Below, one piece after another: positions 27,801-42,800 of a DNA stretch of 64,000 nt; the stretch's first letter is position 1, and each line of letters starts with the position of its first letter. Both the position numbers and the translations under genes were made by a program. The DNA lies in the NCBI GenBank assembly GCA_029237695.1, contig CM055265.1, positions 120,047,078 through 120,111,077 of the forward strand. The letters are read 5' to 3'. The notes beneath the pieces were generated by a model. That model was given only the letters and a program-made list of their open reading frames with translations. It made no database searches and was not told the DNA's origin. This stretch comes from Conchocele bisecta (taxonomy: Eukaryota; Mollusca; Bivalvia; Lucinida; Thyasiridae).

Positions 27801-30800
27801 ATGAATTTATTACATTATCACTGCCATTTTGGCTGTGATAATGTAATACATTCAGTATAATAATTCTGCATAATATAATAATCATCAAATATAAGCAGTG
27901 GTTAGTTCTATATGAAATAATGCATTTCGGAAAAAATAATTTATTACTCCCTCAAAGTATACTTTGCAATGTTGGTGAAATAGGCTACAGGTACATAATA
28001 CGCCCGTCAAGTGATTGATTGACAGAAAGCTGTCGGAGGAGTCCATTATGCAAAGTATGCAGTACAATTAATCTATTTTTAGCATTGGTAAACTTTCTCA
28101 TGCGGGGACAAACTCCACCTACAATATGCGTGCTCGCCCAATTGATATCAACACACGTGTATGATATAAGCGGTGTGCGATTTATGCTTCGGACAAAAAA
28201 AAATTCTGCTGCCACCAGAAAGTCAAATATAATATATTGGCGTGTAAAAGGTACAGCTTATTATCAGCAGAAAGCTCACCTTAGTTTCTGTTTGCATGGC
28301 GTCTAGGGGACATGAATACACAGCAATTTTACACTTGGTGGCCTTACTAATTTCCCCCTCCACGGCTCGCTTGAACACCATACCCTGGATAACGGATGAC
28401 TGTAGCACGCCAGCTCCCTGCAACAATTGTAGTTTCCACTTAGTTTAGCTTCACTAATATGGCTATTTTAATCCTATGAATTCGAGAAATTTAGCTGAAA
28501 TTCTTACCCTATTATATGAATTTCAAAGATTGAGCAGAAATTTGTATGCACAAATTTAAGAATGATATGAATTTCAGAAATTTAGCAGTATGTAACATGT
28601 AAATTAAGTGTTACATGTTATGTCAGATGGCACCAAACATGCTAACAGAGGCACTTGCTAGCAGGGGTCCAGTTCAATTAACTGTATAACCGAGAAGCGC
28701 ATGAATGGTCTGGGGGCCGTTTCACTAAACTTTGTACGACTAAGATGTTCGTAAGTGAAACATTATGATAGTCTGTAAATGTCACATTAACAATGTTTTC
28801 TTTTAAGCAATTATTGGATTTACATTTATTGAGCATAGGCTGCATATGCTGCCTATGCTCAATAAATATAAATCCATCAATGGAAATTTACAGACGATCT
28901 TAAATTTGCACTTAGAAAATTTTAGTCGTACAAAGTTAAGTGAAACGAGCCCCTGGTCAGTCAAATATATCTACATATCGTATAAATGCATGGAGTAAAT
29001 ATGAAACTCATCTTTATGAACATAATCACACAAACTTCATGTGTAGAGATAAATTTGATCTCGACCCTTTGAGCCACCAGAAATGCGAAAACATACAAGT
29101 AATCTGGGGCCCGTTTCACTCAACGTTGTGCGACTAAAATGTTCGCAAGTGCAAATTTAGCATCGTCTGGAAATTTCAATTGATGGATTTCCTTTTATTG
29201 AGCATAGGCTGCATAATCATTATGCATATGCAGCCGATGCTCAATAAATGTAAATCTAATAATCGTAATACAAGAAAACATTATTAATGTGAAATTTACA
29301 GACTATCATAATTTTGCACTTACAAACATTTTAGTCGTACAAAGTTTAGTGAAACGGCCCCCAGGTGTATATCACTTTTTATGAACTGGCGCCAACAAGT
29401 GAAATGAGCCAACAGCAATGCGTTTGTTTAGAGGTTATATAATAAATAGTTATTGCCAACCGCGTATATTCCAGACTAGTTTAGTGAAACATTCTAGCCG
29501 GCACTTATACCTGGATATGGCTGCGATTTGTTACCAGTTTAGCTCCTGATAAGAATCGATATTGCTTGCTAGAAGCATGACAAAAGTTCTATTGATGGTA
29601 TGGCGAACAGTGCAGATCCTGATCAGACTGTGCGGATGCACAGTCTGATCTGGATCTACACTGGTCGCAAACCCCAAAACCCCTATTTCTCCAGTCACAG
29701 GCACATATATTGTTTATACCAATACTTACTAATATTTTACTGACTCTGATATTGTCGACATTAAATCCCACTTTGTCCGACAAGATGGACACTGAAATGA
29801 AAATGTTTTGTGTTGGCATGCAATACACAAACCCAGATAATACAGGATCTTCTATCTTATACGAGTGCTAATTTAATATATTTATTCTACGAGTTTACTT
29901 AGTGCATATGACATGTAGCACACTTTCCCAGTTTATTTATCAACATGTCATTAATTGTGTGATCAGCGCAAACTAAATGTTATGTGCTTCTATCCATTTT
30001 CAAACGAAGAAACGGAAATTACATTTATCGAAATGAATGGTCTGTTTGTTAAATACCAAATTGATTTCAAAAGTACTGCACAACAGTACCCAATATCCAT
30101 GTCCTTATGGCACGTTTATCAGCGGTGGCCCGTTACTGATACCTACCACAGGCATCGGCGATCAGTTTCGCGAGGAAGTCCTCGTTTCCGTACTGTTTGC
30201 TCATGATAGAGGTGCGCAAGGCGCGGAACACGGCCTCCTTGTTCTTCAAATCTTTTTGTTGTTCACACACCAAGTCTGCAATGTACATACGACGGCTGTC
30301 AAATAGATAGACTGATCGATAATATATTGGGGTTCAGAGCTCCAGATAAGCTGCGTATTTGCGTAAATACCCATTTAAAATTGCCAAAAACCCCATTGAA
30401 ATCAGAATCAGATTTGTGGTATCTTTATCAGGCTACAGAAAACAATAAACAGACCACAAATATAGCATATTTTCTTATTTTCCCTGAAAAAACATCCAAG
30501 GAGACAATTCTAATGAAATACCAAGATGTGTTTTCCTTGGAGACAATTCTAATGAAATACCAAGATGTGTTTTCATTTAGAAGCAAACTATTCAATAAGT
30601 GCGGTCTGCTGATGTGTAAACAGTAGTGTGATTCTATTTTACACAAATAAAATTTTGAAATACCCAAATTGCTTCAGCGATGGAGTGACAATACTCAATT
30701 ACTAATTCCTTATCTGGAGCCCTGGGGGTTATAATATCCATTATATACGAGTGCGCGGCATCCGGTCTACACTGGGGTCACGTGGCTCCCGGTTGCGAGC

Positions 30801-33800
30801 CACAGTTAGATTAACAGTTAACCCTTACACCGCTATCTTAATTTTTTGTTGTCTGCTGTTTATTTTCCATTTTTATCATCAAAAACATGCTTTGACAGCA
30901 CTTTAGAATAATTTACAACATGCTTTGACAGCACTTCAGAATCATTTCCATTGGAAATGATTCTGAAGTGCTGTCAAAACATGTTTTTATTGAGAAATAA
31001 GGCAATTTATTGAGAAAAGCAACAGCAGACGACAATTGTTGTGTGTAGTGGTCTAAGGGTTAAGATATGAACAAGAATCAAGACACGAATATAGCATGTT
31101 ATTGATTTGGCACAACATATAAAAATATGGTATAATATAAAAAGTATGGTGTTGCGCAATACAGAGCTCCAGTTAAGGTGCGTATTGGCGTACTTTACAC
31201 AGTTATTTTAGCAATTAAGTATTGATTTTCAAATTGTGTAGTGAAAATACTGTAATAAAGTTGAAAATTTACTTAGTTGAGCCGCAAAAAGTAAACACCA
31301 GCAAACAGTGTTTGCGTTTTGCAGCTCAAATAAATGATTGTTTAAAAAAATTTATCATTTGTTCATTTAATAATGAAGCAAATCAATAACGCATTTGTAA
31401 AAGTCAAATATGCATTGAATTTGAAATCTGGGGGTATAATACTCTTTAGATACAAAATTTATCTGGAGCTCTGACTATATAACTTGTGTCTCAATACAGG
31501 CTGTATGTACAGTACTCGTCCACAATTTGTCTTTGTGCATCGTAATATTGCTTCTAATAACCCAAAATATACACTCAGTGCAACCAGAAATTCATCCAGC
31601 TTGAATATACACTCAATTCCATACCTGGTAGAATTTCGATAGCGTTTTTCGCTGCAAATTCATAGCCCTCTGTGACTTCTGGTATGGACAAACCCTAAAT
31701 TAAAGCAGAAGAAATAATGGATTCAATGTGGTTTTACAAAGTGCGTTTAACAAAAATACATAGGGCACGCCGGCTGAGAAAAGGTAAATGTATTTTACAA
31801 CGTACACAGCTCAAGATAAGGTGTGTATTGGCGTATTTTACAAACTTCTTTTTTTGCAGATTACGCAATGATTATGTACAAACTACTCACAGCAATGTGA
31901 AAATATGCATTTCAAATTCAGTAGTGAAAATACTGTACTAAAGTTGAAATTTACTTAGTTGAGCTGCAAAAAGCAAACTGCGTTTGCTTTTTGCAGCTCA
32001 AATAAGTGAATTTTTAAATTTGCATTATTTTTTATTATTCATTCTCTATTTAATAAGGCAGAAAATCTATAATACATTTGTAAAAGTAAATACGCATTGA
32101 ATTTGAAATATGGGGGTATAATACTCTTTACTTCATATACAAAACTTATCTGGAGCTCTAACATACACAATAAGTAAAGCAGGTATTGATCCTCTGGCAC
32201 ATTCACTCATTAGGATTGGAATGCAATCAATTGGTGGCAGGCTGTCTACTTCAGTTGCTGAATGGCAAACAGGATAACATCTGATCAAACTACGCGGATG
32301 TACAGACTGATCTGGAGCTACACTGGTTGCAAAACGCAAGGAGTAGCAGCCGCGTTTCATGAAACTTTGTACGATAAAAATTTCAGCACAAAGACATTTA
32401 TGAATTTGCTTCTCACAATAACATAACAATAACATTAACAAGAATTGGACTTTAAAACCCTTTCACCCTGGAATGGATTTTGATATGTTAATTTTGCAAA
32501 CAATTGAACCGTTACAAAATGATTTTTAGACTAGTCCATTTATGAAAAGAGGGGTGTTTTTGTTCTTAAAAATATGAATATTACTTGCAAAAAGTGCAGA
32601 TCCTGAGGAGACGGCTCGTCACGAACCGGCTCATCTGGATCTACATATTTCTTCTCAAATGACTTGTAGTCGAGCTTCTGTTTCACCCTTCTTTGTGGCC
32701 GCGGAGCATAGTGTTGGTCTAGATATCCCCCCGGGTTGGTTACCGGGTCCTTCACCAGAGTCAGCACTTTGATTTGTCAGAGACATTGTGAATGGACGGA
32801 TCTCACAAAATATATACCTGACGTAGAATCCGAAATGCTTTATTCCTTTTCAATCAGGCAAACTTTGTTCACAAACAAAATATTATAATTTCAACCCGAC
32901 CACCTTAATGAAGTTAATTAAATTGATGGGAATTAATTAATCACGGTATTTTAGGATTAATTTTGCCGCGATCCTTAATCAGTTATTGATCACTGGTGAT
33001 TAAATCAGATGAACTAAGTTTAATTGGTGTCGAGAAAATCACCTTTACTGTTGGTTTCCGATAAATTTTCAAGGGCACGTGACGTCATGGGGTCAGCGGA
33101 CTATGTCTATTATAGCTTTCTATAGAAATATTTGGCCTGCTAAAATGGCTGCAAACGGCATATATAGCTGTTTGCAGCCATTTTAGCAGGCCAAATCGAC
33201 GCCTTATCTAGAGGAATTTAGAGCTTGACAATGCATGCTCCCCGATAGCTTAGGAGATAATTTAAATTATCAACTGGTTGACTGGTGAAACAGGCGATTG
33301 AAATCCACAATAAGTCATATTTGTAAACGTAAAACGTTTCGATAGTTGATTCATTTTGATTGCCCAGTCGTCCGCCAGCATAAGCAGTATTGTCCCCACA
33401 GCTCAGATGGTAGAGTGCTCGGTAAATGCATTCGACTTTCGTTCCTTTTGTGCGAGCTCGAGCCTCGGACAATTTCTTTTTTTTATTTTTTTATTTATTC
33501 ATATAACAGATTGATTAAGTAAAAACAATAACCGTTACCACTACGCTACATGCATCAGATACGAAATGTATGTATTGTTCACAGGTTGACATAGGTGCAC
33601 GTATGTATAACACTGCTTGTATGTTCTAAAATTAGATAATGAAACACAGGTGCATTGATATTGATTAATATTGACTTGCTCATGCATGCATTACCAATGA
33701 GCACTTGAAGTATGATAGTGTGATAAATATACGATTCGAGTGCCTGTGCTCACTATTTTGTTTTTCAGCAAATACGTAACGGTGGGTGGCAGGTGGGAGC

Positions 33801-36800
33801 ACACGATGGGTAATTTAACGATCGGGGTTCATAATTACCGGAATCCCGACTGGAGACCTGGTTTGGCCCTCACATACGTATTTGACATTTTGTATGTGAC
33901 AGTTGAATCTGGTTATACCCCTTATGTGAGTATTACGATATTCGTAATCCTATTATAGGGGAAAGGGCCAAGTGACTTGGTGTGGTATGGACCTGGCACC
34001 AGGTCAGGTTATTCTAATTTCAGGGCTGAATATATTTGTTCTCGATGTAAATATTCCGTTCTGATTTTGGGATTTTCCCCCCAATGCAGCAGGTTAAAAT
34101 GGGATCGAACCCGTTTGCCCGGCCTTACATGACCGTAGCTGTTAATAGGCCGTTAAAAACTAATAAACAAACAAAAGTGACAACTTGATTCAGAATATGC
34201 CTGAACATTACTTGCACATATTTTGGGCCAACATTGGTGACATGCATGCTACATCGTCATGCTGTCAGTTTTGAATTTTTAACACACCTACTTTACCTAT
34301 TATGGTTCAACATGGAATCTCCTGTGACCTTTGCCCTTGCCACAGTATTGGAAATCAACAGGAACACGTATTCAAAGTTTGTTTACACAGATTTACACGG
34401 GTAAACAATTCCAGTCTTTGTTCCGGTAAATTAGCGCCGCGAATTCGCACTTCGAGCGCAAACAGACACTTCGACTTAACGAGAGTGAAATACCACACCT
34501 TTCTGTGTTCAGGACCTGACAATTAGTTCGAATTGGCGAAAATTGGACGTAACGAAATTCGACGTAACCGTAGCCAGTTACATTGACAATAATAGGACCT
34601 GAAACGGGACTTGGGACACGAATTTGACGTAACGAGGGAATTAGACTTAACCGACTTTGAGTAAACGAGTGTAGACTGTACATTTGGAAATTTACTTAGT
34701 TGAGCTGCAAAAAGCACTGTAAATTTTCAACTGTATTACAGTATAAACAAGAGTGCCGCAAGTCACAAAATACGCCCGTCGAATATGGGCCAGACAGCGA
34801 AGATGCAGAAATGTGAAGCTGTCACCAAGGCAAGAAACATTAATGAGAATTTGAAAGTCTATAGCATTATTTCTTCATCTCGTTGTGCTAAACATGTATA
34901 CTAATTTAGGCAGAGATAGAAAAGTAGAGTGTAAAGTAGAAATGATAGGGAACTGGATACAATAATGTAGAAACAAGAAATGCGTCTGTCGAACGCGGAT
35001 GCCACCTGCAGCATATTTGAGAAACTGTGACAAAGTGGTTAACCGAAAAGTGTGACGGACGGACGGACAGACGGACGGTCCAAAAACAATATGCCACCCG
35101 GCTCTTCATAAAAATGGCTAAGTTAAAAAGGTGATATTTTTGTTAAAAAATATTTTTTCGGCATGAAAACACCAAGGTGCACATCTTCAATATGTGTAGA
35201 AGACTTGTGTATAGTTTCAGAACGATTGACTGAACGGTTTCGGAGGAGTTGTGTACACAAACTCTATACCGTATATAGAATTGTATAGAAAAATGTAGAA
35301 AAAATGCCTAAGTTAAAAAGGTGATATTTTTGTTAAAAAATATTTTTTCCGCATAAAAACACCAAGGTGCACATCTTCAATATGTGTAGAAGACGTGTGA
35401 ATAGTTTCAGAACGATCGACTGAACGGTTTCGGAGGAGTTGTGTACACAAACTCTGTACCGTATATAGAATTGTATAGAAAAATGTAGAAAAAATGGCTA
35501 AGTTAAAAAGGTGATATTTTTGTTAAAAAAAAAATTTCCGCATAAAAACACCAAGGTGCACATCTTCAATATGTGTAGAAGACGTGTGCATAGTTTCAGA
35601 TCGATTGACTGAACGGTTTCGGAGGAGTTGTGTACACAAACTCTGTACCGTATATAGAACTGTATAGAAAAATGTAGAAAAAATGGCTAAGTTAAAAAGA
35701 TGATATTTTTGTTAAAAAATATTTTTTCGGCATAAAAACACCAAGGTGCACATCTTCAATATGTGTAGAAGACGTGTGTATAGTTTCAGATCGATCGACT
35801 GAACGGTTTCGGAGGAGTTGTGTACACAAACTCTATACCGTATATAGAATTGTATAGAAAAATGTAGAAAAAATGCCTAAGTTAAAAAGGTGATATTTTT
35901 GTTAAAAAATATTTTTTCGGCATAAAAACACCGAGGTGCACATCTTCAATATGTGTAGAAGACGTGTGTATAGTTTCAGATCGATCGACTTAACGGTTTT
36001 GGAGGAGTTGTGTGCACGAACTATGCGCTTTTTCTTCAGCCGCCCGCCCGCCGTGCGGTAAAACATAATACGTACCGTTTTTTAAAAACGGTCGTATAAA
36101 AATAAAATACGAAATATAATTTGAAATCAGGGGGTACAATACTCTTATCTGGAGCTCTGGCGTACCATTCGGAGCAGCATCTCGGCGTGCTGTAGCAGGG
36201 CGCCGGCGAATACGAGCACGAAGTTGGTGCCGTCCCCGACCTCCTGCTCCTGCTGGTGGGTGGCGAGCACGAGCATCTTGGCTGCCGGGTGCTCCACCTC
36301 GAGCTCCTGCAGGATTGTGGCCGCGTCGTTCGTCACAAACAGCTTCTCCAGGTGGTTTATCACCATCTTGTTCTGACCTGTACACGGTAACATTGGCATA
36401 CATGTATATTTAATGGTCATTTCAGGCCAGCTTAACGGGGTTGAATCCCATAATTCACCTGCTGTGACGTGGGGAAAAATCCAATATCAGAACTGAATAT
36501 TTACAGAAACTAGAAAATGCGTTCAAAGTGATAGTAAACAAGGCAAAATTCCAAGTCCAAAAGGGGTGATAATCCATGACCCGGGGGTCGAATCAAAAAT
36601 CGAAATAAACTTTGTGCATCTACTCATCATATGGAAGTTACATACCAAGATTCAGGTCTGTAGCTATTGTGTTTTAAAAGTTGTACGAGTTAACAGGCAA
36701 AATTGGGAAATTCTAAGTCGAAAAGTGGGAGATAATCCATGACCCTGGGGTCGAATAAAAAATCTAAATAAACTTTGCACATCTACTTATCATAAAGAAG

Positions 36801-39800
36801 CTACATACCGAGTTTCAGGTATGTAGCTAGTACAGTTTAACACTTTTACGAGTTACAAGGTTGGTGACGGAAGGACAAGGGTAACACTAAATGCCCCCTC
36901 CACTAACGTGGCGTGGCATAAAAGTATATACACAGCCTTGAAATTAGAATAACCTGACCTAGTGCCAGGTCTTCATCACACCAGTCACTTAGCGCCACTC
37001 TCTCAAAGTAATAGGGTTAGTACTAATCTTACTACTTTTATAATGGGTATAACCGGATTCAACTCTCATATACATGTACCAGAATTCCAAAAATGAATGT
37101 GAGAGCAGTGCTCCAGATAAGGAATTGGTAATTGAGTATTGTCACTCCATCATTTCTGAATCATTGGGTATTTCAAAAGTTTAATTCGGTAAAATAAGAT
37201 CACACTACTGTTTACACATCAACAGACTGCAATTATTGCAATTAATGAATAGTTTGCTTCGAAATGAAAACATGTCTTGGCATTTCATTAGAATTGATAA
37301 AGGTACCACAAAATTTGTATTGCTTTTTGATACTTGCTACTTCTGATTTCGATTGGGTTTTTGCCAATTTTAATTAGGTATTTAAGCAAATACGCAGCTT
37401 ATCTGGAGCAATTGATGAAACCCATCACTAATTGTACCCTTTTGAATGCTCCCAGCCAATCGCCCAAACACGAATGTAGATTTTCTGACTCCATTGGGAA
37501 TACCAGCTATAACAAGAGTACCGCAAGTCACAAAATACGCCCGTCGAAGATGGGCCAGACAGCGAAGATGCAGAAATGTGAAGCTGTCACCAAGGCAAGG
37601 AACATTAATGAGAATCTGAAACCCTATAGCATTATTTCTTCCTCTTGTTGTGATAAACAGGTATAATTCCAGCACAAAAATATTTACACAATTCCCTAAC
37701 ATTTGATTGGCCCGTAGCAAGTCTCTGTCCAAAATTTATATCCCAGTAAAATCCCACGCCAAACTACTTTCCGTAACCGTGAGGCGCAGTTAAAAAAAAT
37801 CTTAAGAAAAAACACATTTTCTTGATGAATTTGTTTCAAATACTGGAATTATAAGGAATGAATGGCTTTTTTTGTGGAATTTATCGGGGATATAAACTTG
37901 GAAAAGTCGCTGGAATACTTCCGGCCTTCGTCCAGTATTCCTGCGACTTTTCCAAGTTTATACCCCGATAAATTCCACAAAAAAGCCATTCATTCCTATA
38001 ATACTAATTTAGGCGAGATGTGTAAAGTAGAAATTATATAGCATTGGATACAAAAAATGTAGAAAAAATGGCGTAAGTTAACAAGAGGCCCAAATGGGCC
38101 TGTATCGCTCACCTAAAAGCCTCCATAGTGGTCATCTTGATTTCACAAAGACTCTTCACTTACAACTTCAAATGTTCCACAGAATTTGTTGGTACCTTCT
38201 GATCTAACATATATTGCGAATGTGCATGTGATTTACTGCTATAAATTCGATTTGATATATAAAATGACCATATTCGGTCAAAAATAAAATTTGACCCCTA
38301 TTTGACCCCTCGGGCCATGACCATTTTTGACCCAGAGGCCACCATATGAACAAATCTGAATCAGCGTTAACTATTGATAATTCATACAAAGTTTCGTCGA
38401 AATCGGCCTGGCGGTTTGTGAGAAGATTTTTTGACAATTTGACCTACTTTTCAACGGCGGACATCTTGGATTTGGTGATGACCTCCATTTTGACAAAAAT
38501 GAACAGGCTTCACCAACAAACCATTTCAGTTAAGTTTGGTCAATATCGGCCAAGCAGTTCACAAGAAGAAGTCCTTTGAAATCTTTAGTAAAAGAACAAC
38601 CTTTTGACCTGTCTGTCGGTGGCCATCTTGGATGACGTAATCATCTGATTTTGGCAAAACATGCTCCAGAGTGATCGTCTCGTCGATACCTTGGATTGGA
38701 TATATTATATGACCATATTCGGTCAAAAATATAATTTGACCCCTAGTTGACCCCTCGGGCCACGCCCATTTTTGACCCAGGTGCCACCATATGAACAAAT
38801 CTGAAACAGCGTTAAATATCAATCATTCACACCAAGTTTCGTCGAAATGAGCCTGGAGGTTTGTGAGAAGAAGATTTTTTGGACAATTTGATCTACTTTT
38901 CAATGGCGGACATCTTGGATTTGGTGATGACCTCCATTTTAACAAAAATGGACAGGCTTCACCCACAGACCATTACAGTTAAGTTTGGCCAATATCGGCC
39001 AAGCAGTTCACAAGAAGAATACGTTTGAAATCTTTAGTAAAAGAACAACTTTTTTTACCTTTCGGTAGCCATCTTGGATGACAAAATCATCTGATTTAGA
39101 CAAAACATGCTGTAGAGTGATCGTCTCGTCGATACATTCGATCCGATATACTATATATATATTCGATCCGATATACTATATGGCCATATTCTGTCAAAAA
39201 TAAAATTTGACCCCCATTTGACCCCTCGGGGCCACCCATTTTTGACCCAGGGGCCACCATATGAACAAATCTGAAACAGCGGTAACTATCAATCATTCTT
39301 ACCAAGTTTCGTCGATATGGGCCTGGAGGTTTGTGAGAAGAAGATTTTTTGACAATTTGACCTACTTATCAACGGCGGCCATCTTGGATTTGGTGATGAC
39401 CTCCATTCTAACAAAAATGAACAGGCTTCACCCACAGACCATTACAGTTAAGTTTGGCCAATATCGGCCAAGCAGTTCACAAGAAAAAGACGTTTTAAAT
39501 CTTTAGTAAAAGAATGACCTTTTGAACTATCAGTGGCCATCTTGGATGACGTAATCATCTGATTTAGACAAAAAATTCTCCAGAGTGATCGTCTCGTCAA
39601 TACCTTCAATTTGATATATTATATGACTATATTCGGTTAAAAATAAAATTTACCCCTATTGTTTGACCCCTCGGGCGACGCCCATTTTTATTTTGACCCA
39701 GGGCCACCATATGAACAAATCTGAAACAGCGCTAACTATCGATCATTCATACCCAGTATCGTCGAAATCGGCCTGGCGGTTCGCGAGAAGAAGATTTTTT

Positions 39801-42800
39801 AAGAATTTGACCTACTTCTCAACGGCGGCCATCTTGGATTTGTGATGACCTCCATTTTAACAAAAATGAACAGGCTTCAACCACAGACCATTACAGATTA
39901 AGTTTTGGCCAATATCGGCCAAGCAGTTTACAAGAAAAAGACTTTTGAAATCTTTAGTAAAAGAATGACCATTTGAACTATCGGTGGCCATCTTGGATGA
40001 CGTAATCATATGATTTAGACAAAAAATGTTCCAGAGTGATTGTCTCGTCAATACCTTCGATTTGATATATTACAGGACTATATTCGGTTAAAAATAAAAT
40101 TTGACCCCCATTTGACCCCTCGGGCGATGCCCATTTTTGACCCACGGGCCACCATATGAACAAATCTGAAACAGCGCTAACTATCGATCATTCATACCAA
40201 GTATCGTCGAAATCGGCCTGGCGGTTCGTGAGAAGAAGATTTTTTAAGAATTTGACCTACTTTTCCATGGCGGCCATCTTGGATTGTCGATGACCTCCAT
40301 TTTAACAAATCTGAAATGGCATCACCCATATATCATCCCTGTGAAGTTTAACCAATATCGGCTCAGCAGTTCGGGAGAAGAAGATGATTGAAAATGTTCA
40401 CGGACGGACGTTCTTACAGTACTATACTTATGTGGCTAATCACATGTTAAATATTAGCCACATAAAACGATTTTTAGCCACATAAAAGGATTTTTTAGGT
40501 GGCTAATTGTAACCAACCCTATCCTTTACTAAGTCCATAACCCTGTGGGGCTAGCCACATAAGTACCCTAATGTGTGCCCGGACGAACGGACGGACGACG
40601 GACACTTTGCCATAACAATAGCTCACATGAGCTTTGCTCAGGTGAGTTAAAAAGGCGATATTTTTGTTAAAAAATAATTTTTCGGCATAAAAACACCGAG
40701 GTGCACATCTTCAATATGTGTAGAAGACATGTGTATAGTTTCAGATCGATTGACTGAACGGGTTCAGAGGAGTTGTGTACACAAACTCAGTACCCTATAT
40801 AGAATTGTATACAAAAATGTAGAAAACATGGCTAAGCTAAAAAGGTTATATTTTTGTTAAAAACACCAAGGTTCACATCTTCAATATGTGTAGAAGACAT
40901 GTGTATAGTTTCAGATCGATCCACTGAACGGTTTCAGAGGAATTGGGTACACAAACTATGCAGTTTTTCTGTCCGCCGCCCGCCGGCGGTAAAACATAAT
41001 AGTATGGTATAAAAACCAACAAAACCCTGTCATCAGACACCTGTTAGTGAGATCATTAGCTACAATGAAATGTGGGTTTACCGTGTGGTCCAAATGTAGA
41101 TCTGGTTGTCTTCGCTAGCTCCTTACAGGCTTCAATATTTCTGTATACAGCTTCTTCCATACCTTGAAAGTGCTGTAAATTACACAGAAAACAAGAAAAT
41201 TGTTTGTAAAACAAAATGCCACCGCTGTTGAGCATTCATGAATATGACAGCAATCACTGAGTGAGTGATACCGAGTATACCCGGGCAAGTCACTATTTTC
41301 TGTTAGAACGTCCCGCCACAAGCCCATTTTTTGGAATCGGACTGTCATAAACTTAATCCCAAAACTGACCACTTTATCGATCGATAACGCCGCGGGCGTC
41401 CTGGCGATTCGCAGCTACTGTGTTACACAACACAGTACCTGTGTATCGCAAGAAAGTGATATAGCAATCTACAGCGACCCTGATTATATTAATTTAATCG
41501 AATTTTAAAGTAAATAGCGAATTAGCGAAAATATTCTGCGGGATCGATGGTTATTGATTTATTTTATGTATGTTAACGTTTTCGTCTCACTGCGTCGACA
41601 GGCCAAGCGACCTAACTTTAGAGAAATAAATGTATGTATGGGGTGGAAATGGAATTTACGGTTCTTAATTTAAATTATCGTTTCTACGCGGCATATAAAC
41701 GAAAAAAAGTGAAATTGAATGGGATGGACATACTATGAAGTATGTTTGATTCCCAAGGCGATGTTTGAACCCACAACCTCCAGATTGGAAGTCGGTGTTC
41801 TAAGCCCTAGGTCACAACCCATGCCTTATAAACGAAGGAAAGAAATGCTCCTAACGAGCGACCATACGTACTTAGAATAACAGCTGACGTAACGCGCGGT
41901 AAACTGAAATGGCCTACGTGACAATTGACATTTACGTTCCAACAAGATTTTCACGGTGTGTAATCGATCGTATTTCCTCGCCATCATATGAAACCCGACT
42001 CGAGAAACACAAATTAAGTTGTGGATTTCTGAATTTGTCAATTGTTTGTACGGTCTAAGAAATCAAACAAATGTGACAATTCTTTTTACAAAATATTAGA
42101 ATCGTCTAAGGAGACAATTCTCATGTGTTGCCAAAACTTGTTTTATTAAGACATTGGACAAATGTGAAAAGAAAACCCGAATACATTGATATTTCTTTAC
42201 AAAAACATATTTTGACAACATTTGAGAATCGTCTTAGGAAACGATTCTCATGTGCTGCCAAACTTGGTTTTATAAAAAAATCAAAAAAATGTGAAATTCC
42301 ACAAGCTAATGCGTAATTATCAATTCATCGGCTATGCGATGACGTGAGCGACTACATAGCGTGGTTTTGGTATGTTTGTTGGCACAGAATTCTAAAGGTC
42401 AGTCACACTTTGCACGTGCAACTTGATTAGCGACTGATGATTGTAAACACCATCAGGTGTGCAGCTAGACCGAAAATGATATGTCGCAAATGTGCTAATT
42501 GGGGATGGGTGGGTACGGCCATATTTCTTTTTTGTTACAATCTCGCGTTTTTGCGATCTCGATCTCGCCTTCCGCTTTTGGAAATACGATTTGCCCATGC
42601 ATGTGTAGACAGCAATGTTGGATTTGCGTGTGATTTGCGTACTACGTACGTACATGCATATAGAAAGACATGCTAGTTACGAATTGCATTCTACGTACGT
42701 ACATGTAATGTATGCGCAAAACTCAATTTCAACACGCATGCATTCTACACACACATATTACAGGCCCGTAGCCAGACCTGTTTGAAGAAGGGGGGGGGGG

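Larger units (their letters stand above)
37507..41005 (+). mobile_element. Tandem-core element, family A copy 2, twice interrupted
   Basis: It begins AACAAGAGTACCGCAAGTCA like copy 1 and ends at a CCGCCGCCCGCC tract and GGTAAAACATAATA. A GGAATGAATGG MITE (37663-38000) and a larger element (about 38084-40644) split it. What remains after removal is collinear with copy 1, with two 186-bp units at the end. Confidence 0.75.

Noticed and set aside
35990..36403. 137-aa minus-strand ORF
   Set aside because: It is an alternative frame over CCT8 exon 3; the real frame gives [11 protein letters not shown] and GDGTN.
38204..40163. Repeated 60-87 aa ORFs
   Set aside because: They derive from the ~450-bp tandem units of the ACAAGAGGCCC element; frames are not conserved between units.
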